Assembly: GCA_015259125.1 (NCBI GenBank)
Contig: JABZGR010000009.1
Coordinates: 1 to 64,000, forward strand
Reading direction: 5' to 3'
Origin: Alloprevotella tannerae
GTDB lineage: Bacteria; Bacteroidota; Bacteroidia; Bacteroidales; Bacteroidaceae
DNA length: 64,000 nt
The notes below the pieces were generated by a model, which saw only the letters and a program-made list of their open reading frames with translations, did no database searches and was not told where the DNA came from. Shown here piece by piece: positions 52,550 through 61,504 of the stretch; the first letter of the stretch is position 1, and each line of letters opens with the position of its first letter. Made by a program: the position numbers and the translations under genes.

Positions 52550-52660
52550 CAAGCCCTTAGGCTTGGTCTTTTGGCAGGGCAGGCGTTGAAGCAAAGCGAC
52601 AACCCTGCCACGATGCGCCGCAAACAGCAACCCCTTAGGGTTGGTCTTTCAAATCGGCCG
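52550..52660. repeat. family-A repeat, copy 6
   Basis: Very close to copy 5 (same CAAGCC/GGCTTG change, same GGCAGGCGTTG...CAACCCTGCC), 170 nt further on, so copies 5 and 6 look like a tandem duplication. It ends 34 nt before the HU-like gene promoter. Confidence 0.85.
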
Positions 52661-52693
52661 CTGATTGTCTTATAATCAAGCGATTATTGCGCG

Positions 52694-52725
52694 TTTTGTC
52701 GGCTCAGCAGAAATGCTTACCTTTG
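52694..52725 (+). promoter_or_regulatory. HU-like gene promoter (TTTTG - 19 nt - TACCTTTG)
   Basis: TTTTG (52694-52698), 19 nt, TACCTTTG (52718-52725). The leader is about 50 nt. Confidence 0.8.
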
Positions 52726-52785
52726 CATACGCAAGGGCGAGGAGCGCTCTTGGTTCAATTATTCACCAATTAAATCTATACCACA

Positions 52786-53196
52786 ATGATTAAATTCGTT
52801 ATTAGAGCGAAGAAAAATCCGCTCAAAAAAGATCAAGTAAAATTTTATCCGCAGATGGCGCCGGGCGTGCCCGTGATGTTGCGCACGATTGTCGGGCGCA
52901 TCGAGAAGCGTTCGGGCGTATCTTCTGCCTCCGTCAAGGCGGTATTGGATGCTCTGCAATATGAGATTCTCCAAACACTTGCGGATGGTAATTCGGTTCG
53001 CTTAGGAGACCTCGGTTCTTTTCGCCTGACAATGCACGGCGAGGGCGTAATGACGGCGAAAGAGGCCAAGGAAAAAGGTGCAAATCTCATTAAGCGCGTG
53101 AGCGTGAGGTTCGCGAAAAGCAGTACGATGCGGATGGCCCTCGACAAGTGCAACTTAATCTTCGGTGCACAGGACGATATTCAGAATGCGAAGTAA
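52786..53196 (+). CDS. HU-like DNA-binding protein (Bacteroidetes long form)
   Basis: 136 residues, basic. Longer than canonical HU (about 90): an N-terminal extension (MIKFVIRAKKNPLKKDQVKF) precedes a HU-type helical pair (SSASVKAVLDALQYEILQTL) and the strand LGDLGSFRLTMHGEGV, then a basic tail. This is the DNA-binding, HU-related family found in multiple copies in Bacteroidales. It may shape the nucleoid or act at specific repeats. It is the only DNA-bending protein gene next to the repeat cluster, which may or may not matter. Confidence 0.88.
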   Translation: MIKFVIRAKKNPLKKDQVKFYPQMAPGVPVMLRTIVGRIEKRSGVSSASVKAVLDALQYEILQTLADGNSVRLGDLGSFRLTMHGEGVMTAKEAKEKGANLIKRVSVRFAKSSTMRMALDKCNLIFGAQDDIQNAK

Positions 53197-53247
53197 GCGA
53201 AGAAGTGGCACAGCTTAGTGCCGGCAAAAAATTACATTTAGGAAAGG

Positions 53248-53280
53248 CCGCGTTTTCAACTGATGAAAGCGCGGTTTTTT
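53248..53280 (+). terminator. terminator of the HU-like gene
   Basis: CCGCGTTTTCA, loop ACTGA, TGAAAGCGCGG (one bulge), then TTTTTT at 53275-53280; 52 nt after the stop. Confidence 0.85.
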
Positions 53281-53334
53281 CGTATTTTGTCGAAAATTGG
53301 CCGTTTTTCGGTCGCGCAGGGATAGGGATTATTG

Positions 53335-53444
53335 AAACTTTTACCTATGATCGGAGAAAGTTTCTTAGGTGAAAGTTTGAACTTTCTTATAGGCAAATTA
53401 AAATTGTCTTATAAGAGAATTTTTCCGATCATAGGTGAAAGTTT
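53335..53444. repeat. 110-bp element with 25-bp terminal inverted repeats
   Basis: AAACTTTTACCTATGATCGG plus AGAAA (53335-53359) is the inverse of 53420-53444 with two mismatches. The AT-rich interior holds two more dyads, GAAAGTT/AACTTTC and CTTATA/TATAAG, so the whole can fold as one branched hairpin. It looks like a MITE or structured RNA; no target-site duplication could be made out. Confidence 0.7.
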
Positions 53445-53563
53445 GGCGGAGGTGAGTAGTGGGTTGTGGCGGGGCGGTTTGGTCGGCATTTTTATAGCCG
53501 GATATGCGATGAAACCGCCGTCTTTTTTGAATAATTTTATTTTTGTGTTGATGCATTTTCGCG

Positions 53564-53685
53564 TGTTTTTGAAAGACCAACCCTATGGAGTTGTCATTTT
53601 TTCGGGGCTTCGAGGCAGGGTTGACGCATCGCGTCAACCCTGCCCTGTTAAAAGACTAACTCCGATGGGATTATTTGGGGATGTG
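53564..53685. repeat. family-A repeat, copy 7
   Basis: GAAAGACCAACCCTATGGAG, GGCAGGGTTGACGCATCGCG / GTCAACCCTGCC, AAAAGACTAACTCCGATGGG. In the right module AACTCC faces GGGATT, so part of that dyad has decayed. Confidence 0.85.
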
Positions 53686-53740
53686 AGGTTGGGGAAATGG
53701 GCTAATGAGGTTCGCGCTTGGTGATCGGACGTTGAACGTT

Positions 53741-53775
53741 GAAATTATCAGCCCCAATGGGGTTATTTGCGGATG
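53741..53775. repeat. family-A fragment, right module only
   Basis: ATCAGCCCCAATGGGGTTAT followed by TTGCGGATGGAC. A solitary right module without a central inverted repeat. Confidence 0.6.
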
Positions 53776-53852
53776 GACTTGTGGAAAAGTTAGGCGGAAG
53801 AGTTGGTTAATTGGGCACTTGCCGACACTAACTACACAAGGTATAAGGCCAA

Positions 53853-56800
53853 TCAGACCACTACAATTTCACTACGGCCGCCAACAGGGAGTTTGCGCAC
53901 TTGTATTTGCGGCGAAATCTGCCGGCGAATTTGATCCGTGTGACTAATGACGCCTACTTTGCGCCCTTCTATCGTCTCAAGATTGCTCAAAGCCTCCATC
54001 ACTAAGTTGAGCGAAGCCTGATCAAGATTGCCGAAACCCTCGTCTATAAACAAGCTGCCGATAGATAAATTGTGCGCCGACAGCGAAGCCAAGCCCAAGG
54101 CCAAAGCCAAACAGACGACAAAGGTTTCGCCGCCCGAAAGCGAGGAAACGTAACGACGTTCGTCAAACATATCGCGATCTTCGATCTCCAGCGTGAGTGT
54201 GCCCGGAATGTTGACCAAGCGGTAGCGCGCAGAGAGGTGAGATAGGTGATGGTTGGCTTGCGCTACGAGCAAACGGAAGGTATAGCTTTGCGCCAATTCG
54301 CGGAATTTCTTACCCGTACTGCTACCTAAAAGATCGTCTAAGCGACCCCATTCGGTCGCATCTTCTTCCAGTTGGCGCAAGGCCTCGTGCCGCTTTGCGG
54401 CTGCCGCTTCACTATCATAATGAGCCTTGAGGCGCGACTGCAATTGTAGGAGTTCGGCAGACAAGGTTTCGTGGCGCTGCTGCAAATCTTGCAAGTGCGC
54501 TTGCAAGGCTTCGGGAGTTTCTTCTCCCTCTCCTGAAGGGTGTCCGGGAAGCGCTTTGAGTCGTATAAAATCCTCACGCGCCTTGTTTGCATTATGGGCC
54601 GCCAAGAGGCAGGCTTCATCGCGGCGGGCTATTTCGGCACGAATGGCATTCCAATCGGTAGGGTCGGTGAAGAGCGTTTCCATCTCGCTAAACTGCGTCG
54701 GTGTATGCGTGCCGTTAAACTTCAGAATCCACAAGTCCATTTCCGAACTCTTGCGGTTGTATTCTTGGCGGCCGGCTTCAAGCGCCTGCTCTACGTTTTC
54801 GTGTTGCCCATCCAAGCGGTTCAGACGGTCGTTGGCCTCGGCCAATCGTGCGATGCACGTTTGCGTTTCTTGCTGCGTCTTGCGAATAAATGCGTTGAGG
54901 CGCGCCTCCAATTCGGCCGGTGTGTCCTTGCCCACAAGCCTACGCATCTCCTCCTGCATATCCGACAATTCGTTGCGCTGCATAGAGAGTTCGTTGACCG
55001 TCTCTTCCAATTGTCGATTAGCCTCTGCTTCGGCTTCTTCCACACTTTTTAGTTCCTCGCCCAACTGGAAGGTACGCTGCGCCTTTTCTTCGAGTTTGTT
55101 CGTCGTATAGAGCCACTCGTCATAGAGACTCACGATGCGGCGGCGGAAGTTTTCAGCATTGTGTTTCCACTCCGAGAACCAACCCGACAGCGTGATCATT
55201 TCATCAAGATCGACATAGAGCGCCTCTGTTGTACGCTCGGATTTGCGCAAACGCGCCTGTACATCTTCCAAAGAACCCATACGCACCTGCCGCTCTGTTT
55301 TGAGTGCGCCAAGTCGGCTTGCCGTTTCGCGCACTTGATTCTCTAAGCGCTCCACTTCTATCGTTAGGCGGTCGATAAAACCTTGGTGAAAATTGAAAGT
55401 CTTGAGCGTGACGTCATCTTCTTCAGCTGCACGCTGCGTATTTTCCAAGAGTAGGCCGATCATCATTGCGCGGGCCTGCCGATTGACTGTCGGTGAGCAT
55501 TCTTTAAAAGAATTGTCGAGCGTAGCAAAAGTCTGCCACTCTTCTTCGTCAGCCTTTTGCCGAGCTTCTAAGGAAGTAAAGTAATTGCGCTCCAACGTGA
55601 GTTCACTCTCCGCTCGCGCCATTTGCAGGCGTAAGTCATCTAATTGGCGGAGTTTGGCGTCGGCCAAATCGCAGGCCTCATTATAATCGGTTTCCAAATT
55701 GGAGATCAATTCACCCAACTCGCGCTCCGTCTCCGTATGATAAGGGTGATGCGTCGCGCCGCAAACGGGACAAGGCGCCCCTTCACGCAAGTCGTGACGC
55801 AAGATTTCGATGTTCTCACTATTGCTCAAGATATAAGCTTGTCGGCGGCGCTCCCGCAAATCGCGTGCTGTAGCGGCCTCGGCCTCTAATCGCTCCAAAG
55901 ACTTCTTAAGCTGGTCGAGGTTTGTTGCATCACGGGCAATCTTAGCTCGCCGCTCATCTAACTCCTCATAGCCGTTAGCGATACGCGTCCACAAACGCGC
56001 CGCGTGGCGCAAGCCGGTAGCCCGATTGCTTTCTTCGGCCAACTTTTGTTGGAGCTGCGCGCCATTCAAACCCTTATTTGCCTGACGGTGCATTAGCAAT
56101 TCGCTCTTTTGCACGCTGAGCGCGGACTCTTTTTCATTCTGTTCCTTTTCTGTCTCTTCAAGTTTGCCGGAAATGTCCCTCAAAATCCGCTGCAATTTCT
56201 CTGTCGCATTGAGGTTCTCCGCGTGCTGCGTAGTCTCGCTGTCGAAAGAATTGAGTTTATCCTTGATCAACTCAATCTTATCAAACATCACGCGGTGTGT
56301 AGAGAGCGCCTGAAACCTCACTTGCAACTCCTTTTCCTCTTTATGTTCCGCCTCTATAGTCGCTAATTTGGCGGCGTGGGCTTCACATTGCCGATGTAGC
56401 TGTACTTCGGCCTGCGTCTTACGATGCTCCAAGCGCTTGATGGTATCTTCTTTACCGGTAATCTCTCCACTGAGTTGGCGTCCGCGATTGATGCCGGGCA
56501 ATTGTTGTTGCAGTTGTGCTAAAGCGGCCGCCTCCTGCTCGCGGGCCGTATCGAGAGCCGCCGAAGCGGCTTGCACCGTCTTCTTTGCTTCTGTGCGCTC
56601 GCCATAAAGCGCCTCGCCCTGCCGCTGCAAGCGCTCTACATCAGAACGACGCAGGACGATGTCGCGATAGAGCTGCTGCACGGGTTGCAGTTCGTCAAAC
56701 CGGCGCAGGCGCAACAGGTCCGTGCGCATCGCCTCTCTTGCCCGCCGCGCTTGGAGATCAACCTCTTCGAGTTGCTTGACCTTAGCCTCTGCCGCAGCAA

Positions 56801-57611
56801 AGTCGACCAACCAATTGATTTGCGACTTTACCATCTCCTGCTCACTGCACAATTGTTTTTCAGACAAGGTCAGGCGGTTCACGTCGGTCTCCAGATCTTC
56901 CAATTCTTCAGGCGTGAGCCGGTTATGGAGAATGCCTTCGATATGACTTTCTTCCGCTTTGACGCGGGCGGTAGCTGCGGCCGCTTTCTCGTGAATGCGC
57001 ATCGAGATGCGGCCGTAGATTTCCGTGCCCGTCAGCTTCTCAAGCAAGGCCGACTTTTCTTCTTTGCGCGCTTTGAGGAAGGAGGCAAAACTATTTTGAG
57101 CCAGCATAACGGTGCGTGAGAACTGCATATAATCTAAACCGACTACGCGGTTGATTTCTTCTTGGAGCTCTGCGTTGCGCCCGTCGAAACTCTTCTTTTT
57201 AGGGGCAATTTGGCGAAAGGAACGCGCCACGGTATCATAATTGCCCGTTCGCTTTTTGCGACAAGACCACGCGGCTTCATAACGAGCGCCGTCAGGGGTT
57301 GAAAACTCGACCACGGCAGACGCCTCTTTTTGTCCACGGCGCATAATGTTGCGAACGTCGTCAGTCTGAATGCCTTTGACGGTAGAATCCGTCGCAAGGG
57401 CTTCGCTGTTCATCTTCTCTACGCCGTCCAAACGAGGCGCCCGCCCGTAGAGGGCTAAGCAAATGGCGTCGAGCAGTGTAGACTTGCCCGCTCCCGTATC
57501 GCCTGTGATCGCAAAGAGTCCGGCTGAGCGCAAAGGCTCTGTGGTAAAGTCTATCGTCTGGAGGCCTTCGAAGGAAGTCAGATTGTTGAGCGTTACTTTA
57601 TCTATTTTCAT
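53853..57611 (-). CDS. sbcC: exonuclease subunit SbcC (Rad50-like ATPase)
   Basis: 1252 residues; with SbcD it cleaves DNA hairpins and blocked ends. N-terminal Walker A ITGDTGAGKSTLLDAICL (GDTGAGKST at residues 37-45) is followed by a long coiled coil, the zinc hook CPVC in EGAPCPVCGATHHPYH mid-protein, a second coiled coil, the ABC signature VSSLSGGETFVVCLALALG and Walker B IGSLFIDEGFGNLDQ. Longer than the E. coli protein (1048). The ATG at 57611 is used (a TTG four codons earlier is less likely). It follows sbcD by 36 nt. Its known action on palindromes is notable next to so many inverted repeats. Confidence 0.96.
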   Translation of the reverse strand: MKIDKVTLNNLTSFEGLQTIDFTTEPLRSAGLFAITGDTGAGKSTLLDAICLALYGRAPRLDGVEKMNSEALATDSTVKGIQTDDVRNIMRRGQKEASAVVEFSTPDGARYEAAWSCRKKRTGNYDTVARSFRQIAPKKKSFDGRNAELQEEINRVVGLDYMQFSRTVMLAQNSFASFLKARKEEKSALLEKLTGTEIYGRISMRIHEKAAAATARVKAEESHIEGILHNRLTPEELEDLETDVNRLTLSEKQLCSEQEMVKSQINWLVDFAAAEAKVKQLEEVDLQARRAREAMRTDLLRLRRFDELQPVQQLYRDIVLRRSDVERLQRQGEALYGERTEAKKTVQAASAALDTAREQEAAALAQLQQQLPGINRGRQLSGEITGKEDTIKRLEHRKTQAEVQLHRQCEAHAAKLATIEAEHKEEKELQVRFQALSTHRVMFDKIELIKDKLNSFDSETTQHAENLNATEKLQRILRDISGKLEETEKEQNEKESALSVQKSELLMHRQANKGLNGAQLQQKLAEESNRATGLRHAARLWTRIANGYEELDERRAKIARDATNLDQLKKSLERLEAEAATARDLRERRRQAYILSNSENIEILRHDLREGAPCPVCGATHHPYHTETERELGELISNLETDYNEACDLADAKLRQLDDLRLQMARAESELTLERNYFTSLEARQKADEEEWQTFATLDNSFKECSPTVNRQARAMMIGLLLENTQRAAEEDDVTLKTFNFHQGFIDRLTIEVERLENQVRETASRLGALKTERQVRMGSLEDVQARLRKSERTTEALYVDLDEMITLSGWFSEWKHNAENFRRRIVSLYDEWLYTTNKLEEKAQRTFQLGEELKSVEEAEAEANRQLEETVNELSMQRNELSDMQEEMRRLVGKDTPAELEARLNAFIRKTQQETQTCIARLAEANDRLNRLDGQHENVEQALEAGRQEYNRKSSEMDLWILKFNGTHTPTQFSEMETLFTDPTDWNAIRAEIARRDEACLLAAHNANKAREDFIRLKALPGHPSGEGEETPEALQAHLQDLQQRHETLSAELLQLQSRLKAHYDSEAAAAKRHEALRQLEEDATEWGRLDDLLGSSTGKKFRELAQSYTFRLLVAQANHHLSHLSARYRLVNIPGTLTLEIEDRDMFDERRYVSSLSGGETFVVCLALALGLASLSAHNLSIGSLFIDEGFGNLDQASLNLVMEALSNLETIEGRKVGVISHTDQIRRQISPQIQVRKLPVGGRSEIVVV

Positions 57612-57647
57612 CGTAGTCTGCAAGTAGTGATGTTATCGGCAATAATC

Positions 57648-58889
57648 TTATTGATCAGCGTGGCCACCGGTGATGACGTCTTCGGCAGCCTCTGCGAAGC
57701 GCGTCTGCAAAGCTTCGGGAAGGGGCTTGCCATATTTATCTTGAAAAACTTGTTGGGCCAATTCGAGCGGCGTCGTGGTGGTGACGTTGACAACGTCGGG
57801 CATCGAGCGCTCTACATTGGGCGCTTCGGGCTGCTCGCGCAGAATGCGGCAGAAGCGCACAGCCTTGGTCTGCAAGGCGTTCGTGACGTCGTGTAAAAAT
57901 TGCGGCTCGGGCTGCTCCTCTCTCACGCGGAGTTCTAGGTAGGGCCAACCAAGCCCTTCGTCGTTCTTCTCTCGATGCGGCAGTCGACTGATGAGGTCTA
58001 AAACTTCGCCGGCCGATGCTGCGCCCTTTTCAGGAATAGACTTCAATTGGCGCAAAGGCGTATAAGTAAGTCTAGATACAGCGGACCGCCCTTGCTCATC
58101 AAGCTCTATGAGTTGGGCGCCGTGGTCATAATATTTTTCAGAAAAAGACATCGGTAGGATGCTACCGGCATAGAAGGTATGCTCGCGCACTTCCTGCGCA
58201 CGATGAATGTGGCCTAAAGCGATATATGCGGCATCGCGACCGGCTACGTCGCCTTCGACGCGGTCTTGTCCGCCAACGACAAGGCGCTCGCTGTGTTCCG
58301 TTTCGCTCAAGCGAGCATCGGCGGCATAATAATGGGCCACAGGAATGACGGGCAGACCGCGGAAATCACTCTTGCGCAGGTGCTTCCACAACTGCTCAAA
58401 ATAATAGCGTAAGCCCTCTTCTTGCGTCATACCGGCCGGATAGTCGCCGCTGCGCAGGTAAGGAACGGCAAAGCAAACGACCTCCGCCTCATTATTGTCG
58501 CGCCGACTCAAAGGGAGAATTAGGCGGTCGAAATCGGGCGTGCCGTCGGGCAGGCGTTCGATCGTGCCGCGCACATATATATTATGAAGATACAACAAGC
58601 CGGCCGGTGCTTCGAGGCGTGCGCCGGAATCGTGGTTGCCGGCAATCACGACGATTTGCAGCCCGCTCACCTCCTCGGCAGCGGTACAGAGAAAGCGGAA
58701 AAACATCTTTTCGGCTTCGGCCGAAGGATTGGGATGATCGAAGACGTCGCCGGCAATGAGCAAGACGTCGGGCTGCTGCTCCGCAAGCGTCTGCCGCAAC
58801 CAGGCGAGATAGTGCTTAAATTCGGCTTCGCGATCATAGCCGTAGAAGGCATTGCCCAGATGCCAATCGGCCGTATGTAGCAACTTCAT
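57648..58889 (-). CDS. sbcD: exonuclease subunit SbcD (Mre11-like nuclease)
   Basis: 413 residues; Mn-dependent nuclease partner of SbcC. Metallophosphoesterase motifs: KLLHTADWHLGNAFYG (residues 2-17), IAGDVFDHPNPSA, VIAGNHDSG and IALGHIHRAQEV. A C-terminal capping region follows. The ATG at 58889 is the family start. A TAATTTTG box at 58914-58921 is the likely -7 element of the sbcDC transcript. Confidence 0.96.
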   Translation of the reverse strand: MKLLHTADWHLGNAFYGYDREAEFKHYLAWLRQTLAEQQPDVLLIAGDVFDHPNPSAEAEKMFFRFLCTAAEEVSGLQIVVIAGNHDSGARLEAPAGLLYLHNIYVRGTIERLPDGTPDFDRLILPLSRRDNNEAEVVCFAVPYLRSGDYPAGMTQEEGLRYYFEQLWKHLRKSDFRGLPVIPVAHYYAADARLSETEHSERLVVGGQDRVEGDVAGRDAAYIALGHIHRAQEVREHTFYAGSILPMSFSEKYYDHGAQLIELDEQGRSAVSRLTYTPLRQLKSIPEKGAASAGEVLDLISRLPHREKNDEGLGWPYLELRVREEQPEPQFLHDVTNALQTKAVRFCRILREQPEAPNVERSMPDVVNVTTTTPLELAQQVFQDKYGKPLPEALQTRFAEAAEDVITGGHADQ

Positions 58890-58913
58890 AGTTGTCGTTC
58901 TTTTTATTTTGCG

Positions 58914-58921
58914 CAAAATTA
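58914..58921 (-). promoter_or_regulatory. sbcDC -7 box TAATTTTG
   Basis: TAATTTTG on the minus strand, 24 nt before the sbcD ATG. No TTG at the proper distance was seen. Confidence 0.5.
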
Positions 58922-59161
58922 CTTAAAGGGGCGTAATAACGGACAGAAAAAGAACACTTTTCTTTGCCCGACCGCATAGGTGGTGCGAAGAAAAGTGTGG
59001 GAGAATTGTTCGTGCGGCGCGCAGCTATGCCGCGCGAACAAGTGTAAGGAAAGAAAGACACGTGAGGTCGGCGATGCTTAGTTGACGTATTACCTCAACC
59101 GTTGTCAACACACATCACCAACCATCACGCTACTCACTCATTATTACTAACCATTAAATCA

Positions 59162-60484
59162 TTACTTCACTACTTTTTTGCCGTTGATAATATATATACC
59201 CTTCGGCAGGTCTTCTACTTTACCGCCGAGTTTCGCGCCGCTGAGCGTATAGATGCCTTGCTTAGCTTCGGTGTCGATAGTCGGCGTGTCGATGCCGGCC
59301 GGGTCTCTTGTGATTACAATCTTGCTCTTTACTTTTTCTCCATTGAGCACTACAGCGTGCGCTGATTCGTCGAATCTTGCCCCCGAGGGTTGCGTGATGT
59401 TGCTATATTCCAGCGTGAGTGAAGCGAGGTCGCAGATAGAACCTTGTTCTCCTTCTGCTGTTACCGTAGCATTTCTGATAAGTAACTTCTCGTTTGAACC
59501 ATCCCGTCCTGCAATGCCATAGTATCCCTTGACATTCACAATACAGTCGTCAATCGTAAGATCAGCATTATTGAGGTAGATCCCACAATCTTTTTGGCTA
59601 TTCACGTTGAGCGCGCCGCCGCCGGTAAGCGTTAGCGGATGAGTGAAGCTGAGCGTTGCGCTTTCGTATGTGGTCAGGCTGTTTGTGCCAATGACGTTTA
59701 TCGTCAAACCGTCGATGTATGAAACGATGGCATTTGTGGCTGTTGAACTGATGATGGCATCCTTCAGCGTAAGAACTTTATTGGTTGGGTCATACTTCAC
59801 CGTTCCGCTTACTCCGTCAAAAATAGTGAGGTCGCCGCAGTTTTCAGAGTTTACCTTTTTGCCAACAATCTCGAGATCGTAAACCGTAAATTGAGGAGTA
59901 ATAACCACCTTGCTCGTTACTTTCTCTCCATTGAGTACGATAGCATTCTGAGAGGGGGCAAACCTTGCGCCCGCCGGCTGCGTGATGGCGCACCCTTCCA
60001 GCGTGAGCGAAGCGAAGTCGCAGATGGAGCCGTCTTTTCCTTCTGCTGTTACCGTAGCATTTTTGATCAGTAATTTCTCAGTTGAACCATTCCATCCTGT
60101 AATGCCCCATCGCCCCTTGGCGTTCACGATGCAGTTCTCGATAGTGAGGTCGGTTTGATCTGCGTAGATTCCACAGTTTTTCTGACTATTTATGTTGAGC
60201 GTACCATCGCCGGTAATAGTCCCCGTAACATTAAAGCAAATACTTGCTGCATCTATTGAGTTCAGCTCGTTAGTGCCGCTCACCTTTATCGTTAAATTGT
60301 CGATTAGTGAATTGATACACAGAGCTTCTGCATTAATGGTCGCATTTTTTAGCGTAAGAGTTTTTGTAGAAGGGTCGTATTTCACGGTTCCGCTCACGCC
60401 AGGAATCACAGAAAGGTCGCCGCAGTTGTCTGAAGTTACCTGCGTGCCGCAAATCTGAAGATCGTAGTTCTGAACTTCTCCGGT
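59162..60484 (-). pseudogene. downstream part of a split surface-protein gene (repeat region and sorting-type C-terminus)
   Basis: 441 codons directly in frame after the TAA at 60485-60487, with no signal peptide and no good ATG start (a GTG lies at 60409). It contains two homologous repeats of about 205 residues, each opening YDLQICG or YDLEIVG...NCGDL, then GVSGTVKYDPSTKTLTLKNA, then beta-helix-like lines (LTIENCIVNAKGRWGI) and closing ITQPAGARF...VVLNGEKV. The C-terminus GIYTLSGAKLGGKVEDLPKG followed by IYIINGKK is typical of exported Bacteroidales proteins. Because it lacks an export signal of its own, it was probably the C-terminal part of the gene beginning at 61000. Confidence 0.7.
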
Positions 60485-61000
60485 TTAGGTAATTGTCAGC
60501 TTGGCAGCATCGATTCCGCTATCCGTTTTATACATCGTGAAGCGATAGGTCTTGCCTGCCTCGAATTTGTAATCGTCGGCTCTTGTGGGACCGTCTTTGT
60601 CGCCTGCGATCCATATTTTCTTGCCTGCCTCCGGTGCGGCAATACAGAAATCGTAGACGCCTGCATGAATATCCACGTAACCCTCGCCGTCCACAACCAT
60701 GTATTGAGGTGTTGTAGACGGATCGGCATTACCCGGAATTTTGTATTCGAAGCTGTTGTAGAGGTCGGCTGGTGGGTTGGCGTTGTACCATAATGCATCA
60801 TTCCCTGGAATCTTGTCGCCGTAGAGATTGTGGTCAGCATCGAGTAGCATCTGGTAGCCACTGCCGTCGCCCCACACGTTGTGCGCTTCGAGAATGATTC
60901 TTGCCTTGCCTTGCGCCTGCGCCGTGATGGGCAGTGCCAGCATCGTGATGAACAGCGCAGCTATCGCCGCGTAGATGTTCTTGCGTAATGTGTTATACAT
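60485..61000 (-). CDS. exported protein with gingipain/hemagglutinin-type DUF2436 domain (upstream part of split gene)
   Basis: 171 residues from ATG at 61000 to TAA at 60485. A signal peptide (MYNTLRKNIYAAIAALFITM... AQAQ) is followed by one domain: KARIILEAHNVWGDGSGYQM, DADHNLYGDKIPGN, FEYKIPGNADPSTTPQYMVV, VYDFCIAAPEAGKKIWIAGD, YKFEAGKTYRFTMYK. This closely resembles the adhesin module repeated in Porphyromonas gingivalis gingipains and HagA (DUF2436). The frame continues without shift after the TAA into 441 more codons, so the product is probably a truncated adhesin unless the stop is read through. Confidence 0.82.
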   Translation of the reverse strand: MYNTLRKNIYAAIAALFITMLALPITAQAQGKARIILEAHNVWGDGSGYQMLLDADHNLYGDKIPGNDALWYNANPPADLYNSFEYKIPGNADPSTTPQYMVVDGEGYVDIHAGVYDFCIAAPEAGKKIWIAGDKDGPTRADDYKFEAGKTYRFTMYKTDSGIDAAKLTIT

Positions 61001-61147
61001 ATAATATATGCCTCCCTGTGAAACTCCTTTTGGAGCAACGCCGTATCGAAGGCTCGGGCGTTTGCGGTTGTTAAAATGAATTACCTGTTTACTTTTCAGT
61101 ATTTTTAGAATGACCCTTCTTACACGCATATATGTTGCCTTAGCACG

Positions 61148-61381
61148 TCATCCCTTTAATTCGTCCAGCCATTTGCACCATTTGCGGCGCTTGGGCGGCG
61201 ATTTTTTATGTTCCTCTTCGGTGTGCGAGGTAAATTCTTCTTTGCGGCGATCCAATTCTGAGTTGATCATATCTCTGATCGTTTCCAAGCACGCCAATCG
61301 ATCTTCCAAAAAACGTTGAGCGGCCACTTGACGTTCTTGCGAACTTTTTCTCGGATGTTTCTTGTTTTTGAATGCCGACAT
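61148..61381 (-). CDS. small charged protein, 77 residues, unknown
   Basis: Starts at ATG 61381. Basic N-terminus (MSAFKNKKHPRKSSQERQVA), a convincing amphipathic helix (RFLEDRLACLETIRDMINSE) and a Lys/Arg/Trp-rich tail (PPKRRKWCKWLDELKG). The composition suggests a nucleic-acid-binding or regulatory peptide. No family recognised. Three copies of a 15-nt motif lie 50-125 nt upstream (61434-61504), which could be operator sites for it or for its own product. Confidence 0.5.
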   Translation of the reverse strand: MSAFKNKKHPRKSSQERQVAAQRFLEDRLACLETIRDMINSELDRRKEEFTSHTEEEHKKSPPKRRKWCKWLDELKG

Positions 61382-61433
61382 AGATTTCCTTGCTTGACTA
61401 TCGCAAAGTTCGGACGATTTGAACCTAATTGAC

Positions 61434-61504
61434 TTGCTCTAATCGGACAAAAATATGCTCTAATCGGACATTTTTCATTTTCCCCGACTTGCTCTAATCG
61501 GACA
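61434..61504. promoter_or_regulatory. three copies of TGCTCTAATCGGACA upstream of the small gene
   Basis: TTGCTCTAATCGGACA at 61434-61449, ATGCTCTAATCGGACA at 61455-61470 and TTGCTCTAATCGGACA at 61489-61504, all in the same direction (steps 21 and 34 nt). Two are preceded by GAC. Not a dyad. The first step again equals 21 nt. Confidence 0.6.

Noticed and set aside
51600..52700. Family-A cluster as an insertion sequence remnant
   Set aside because: No transposase fragment, no consistent terminal repeats with target duplications; the structure is that of a small palindromic repeat.
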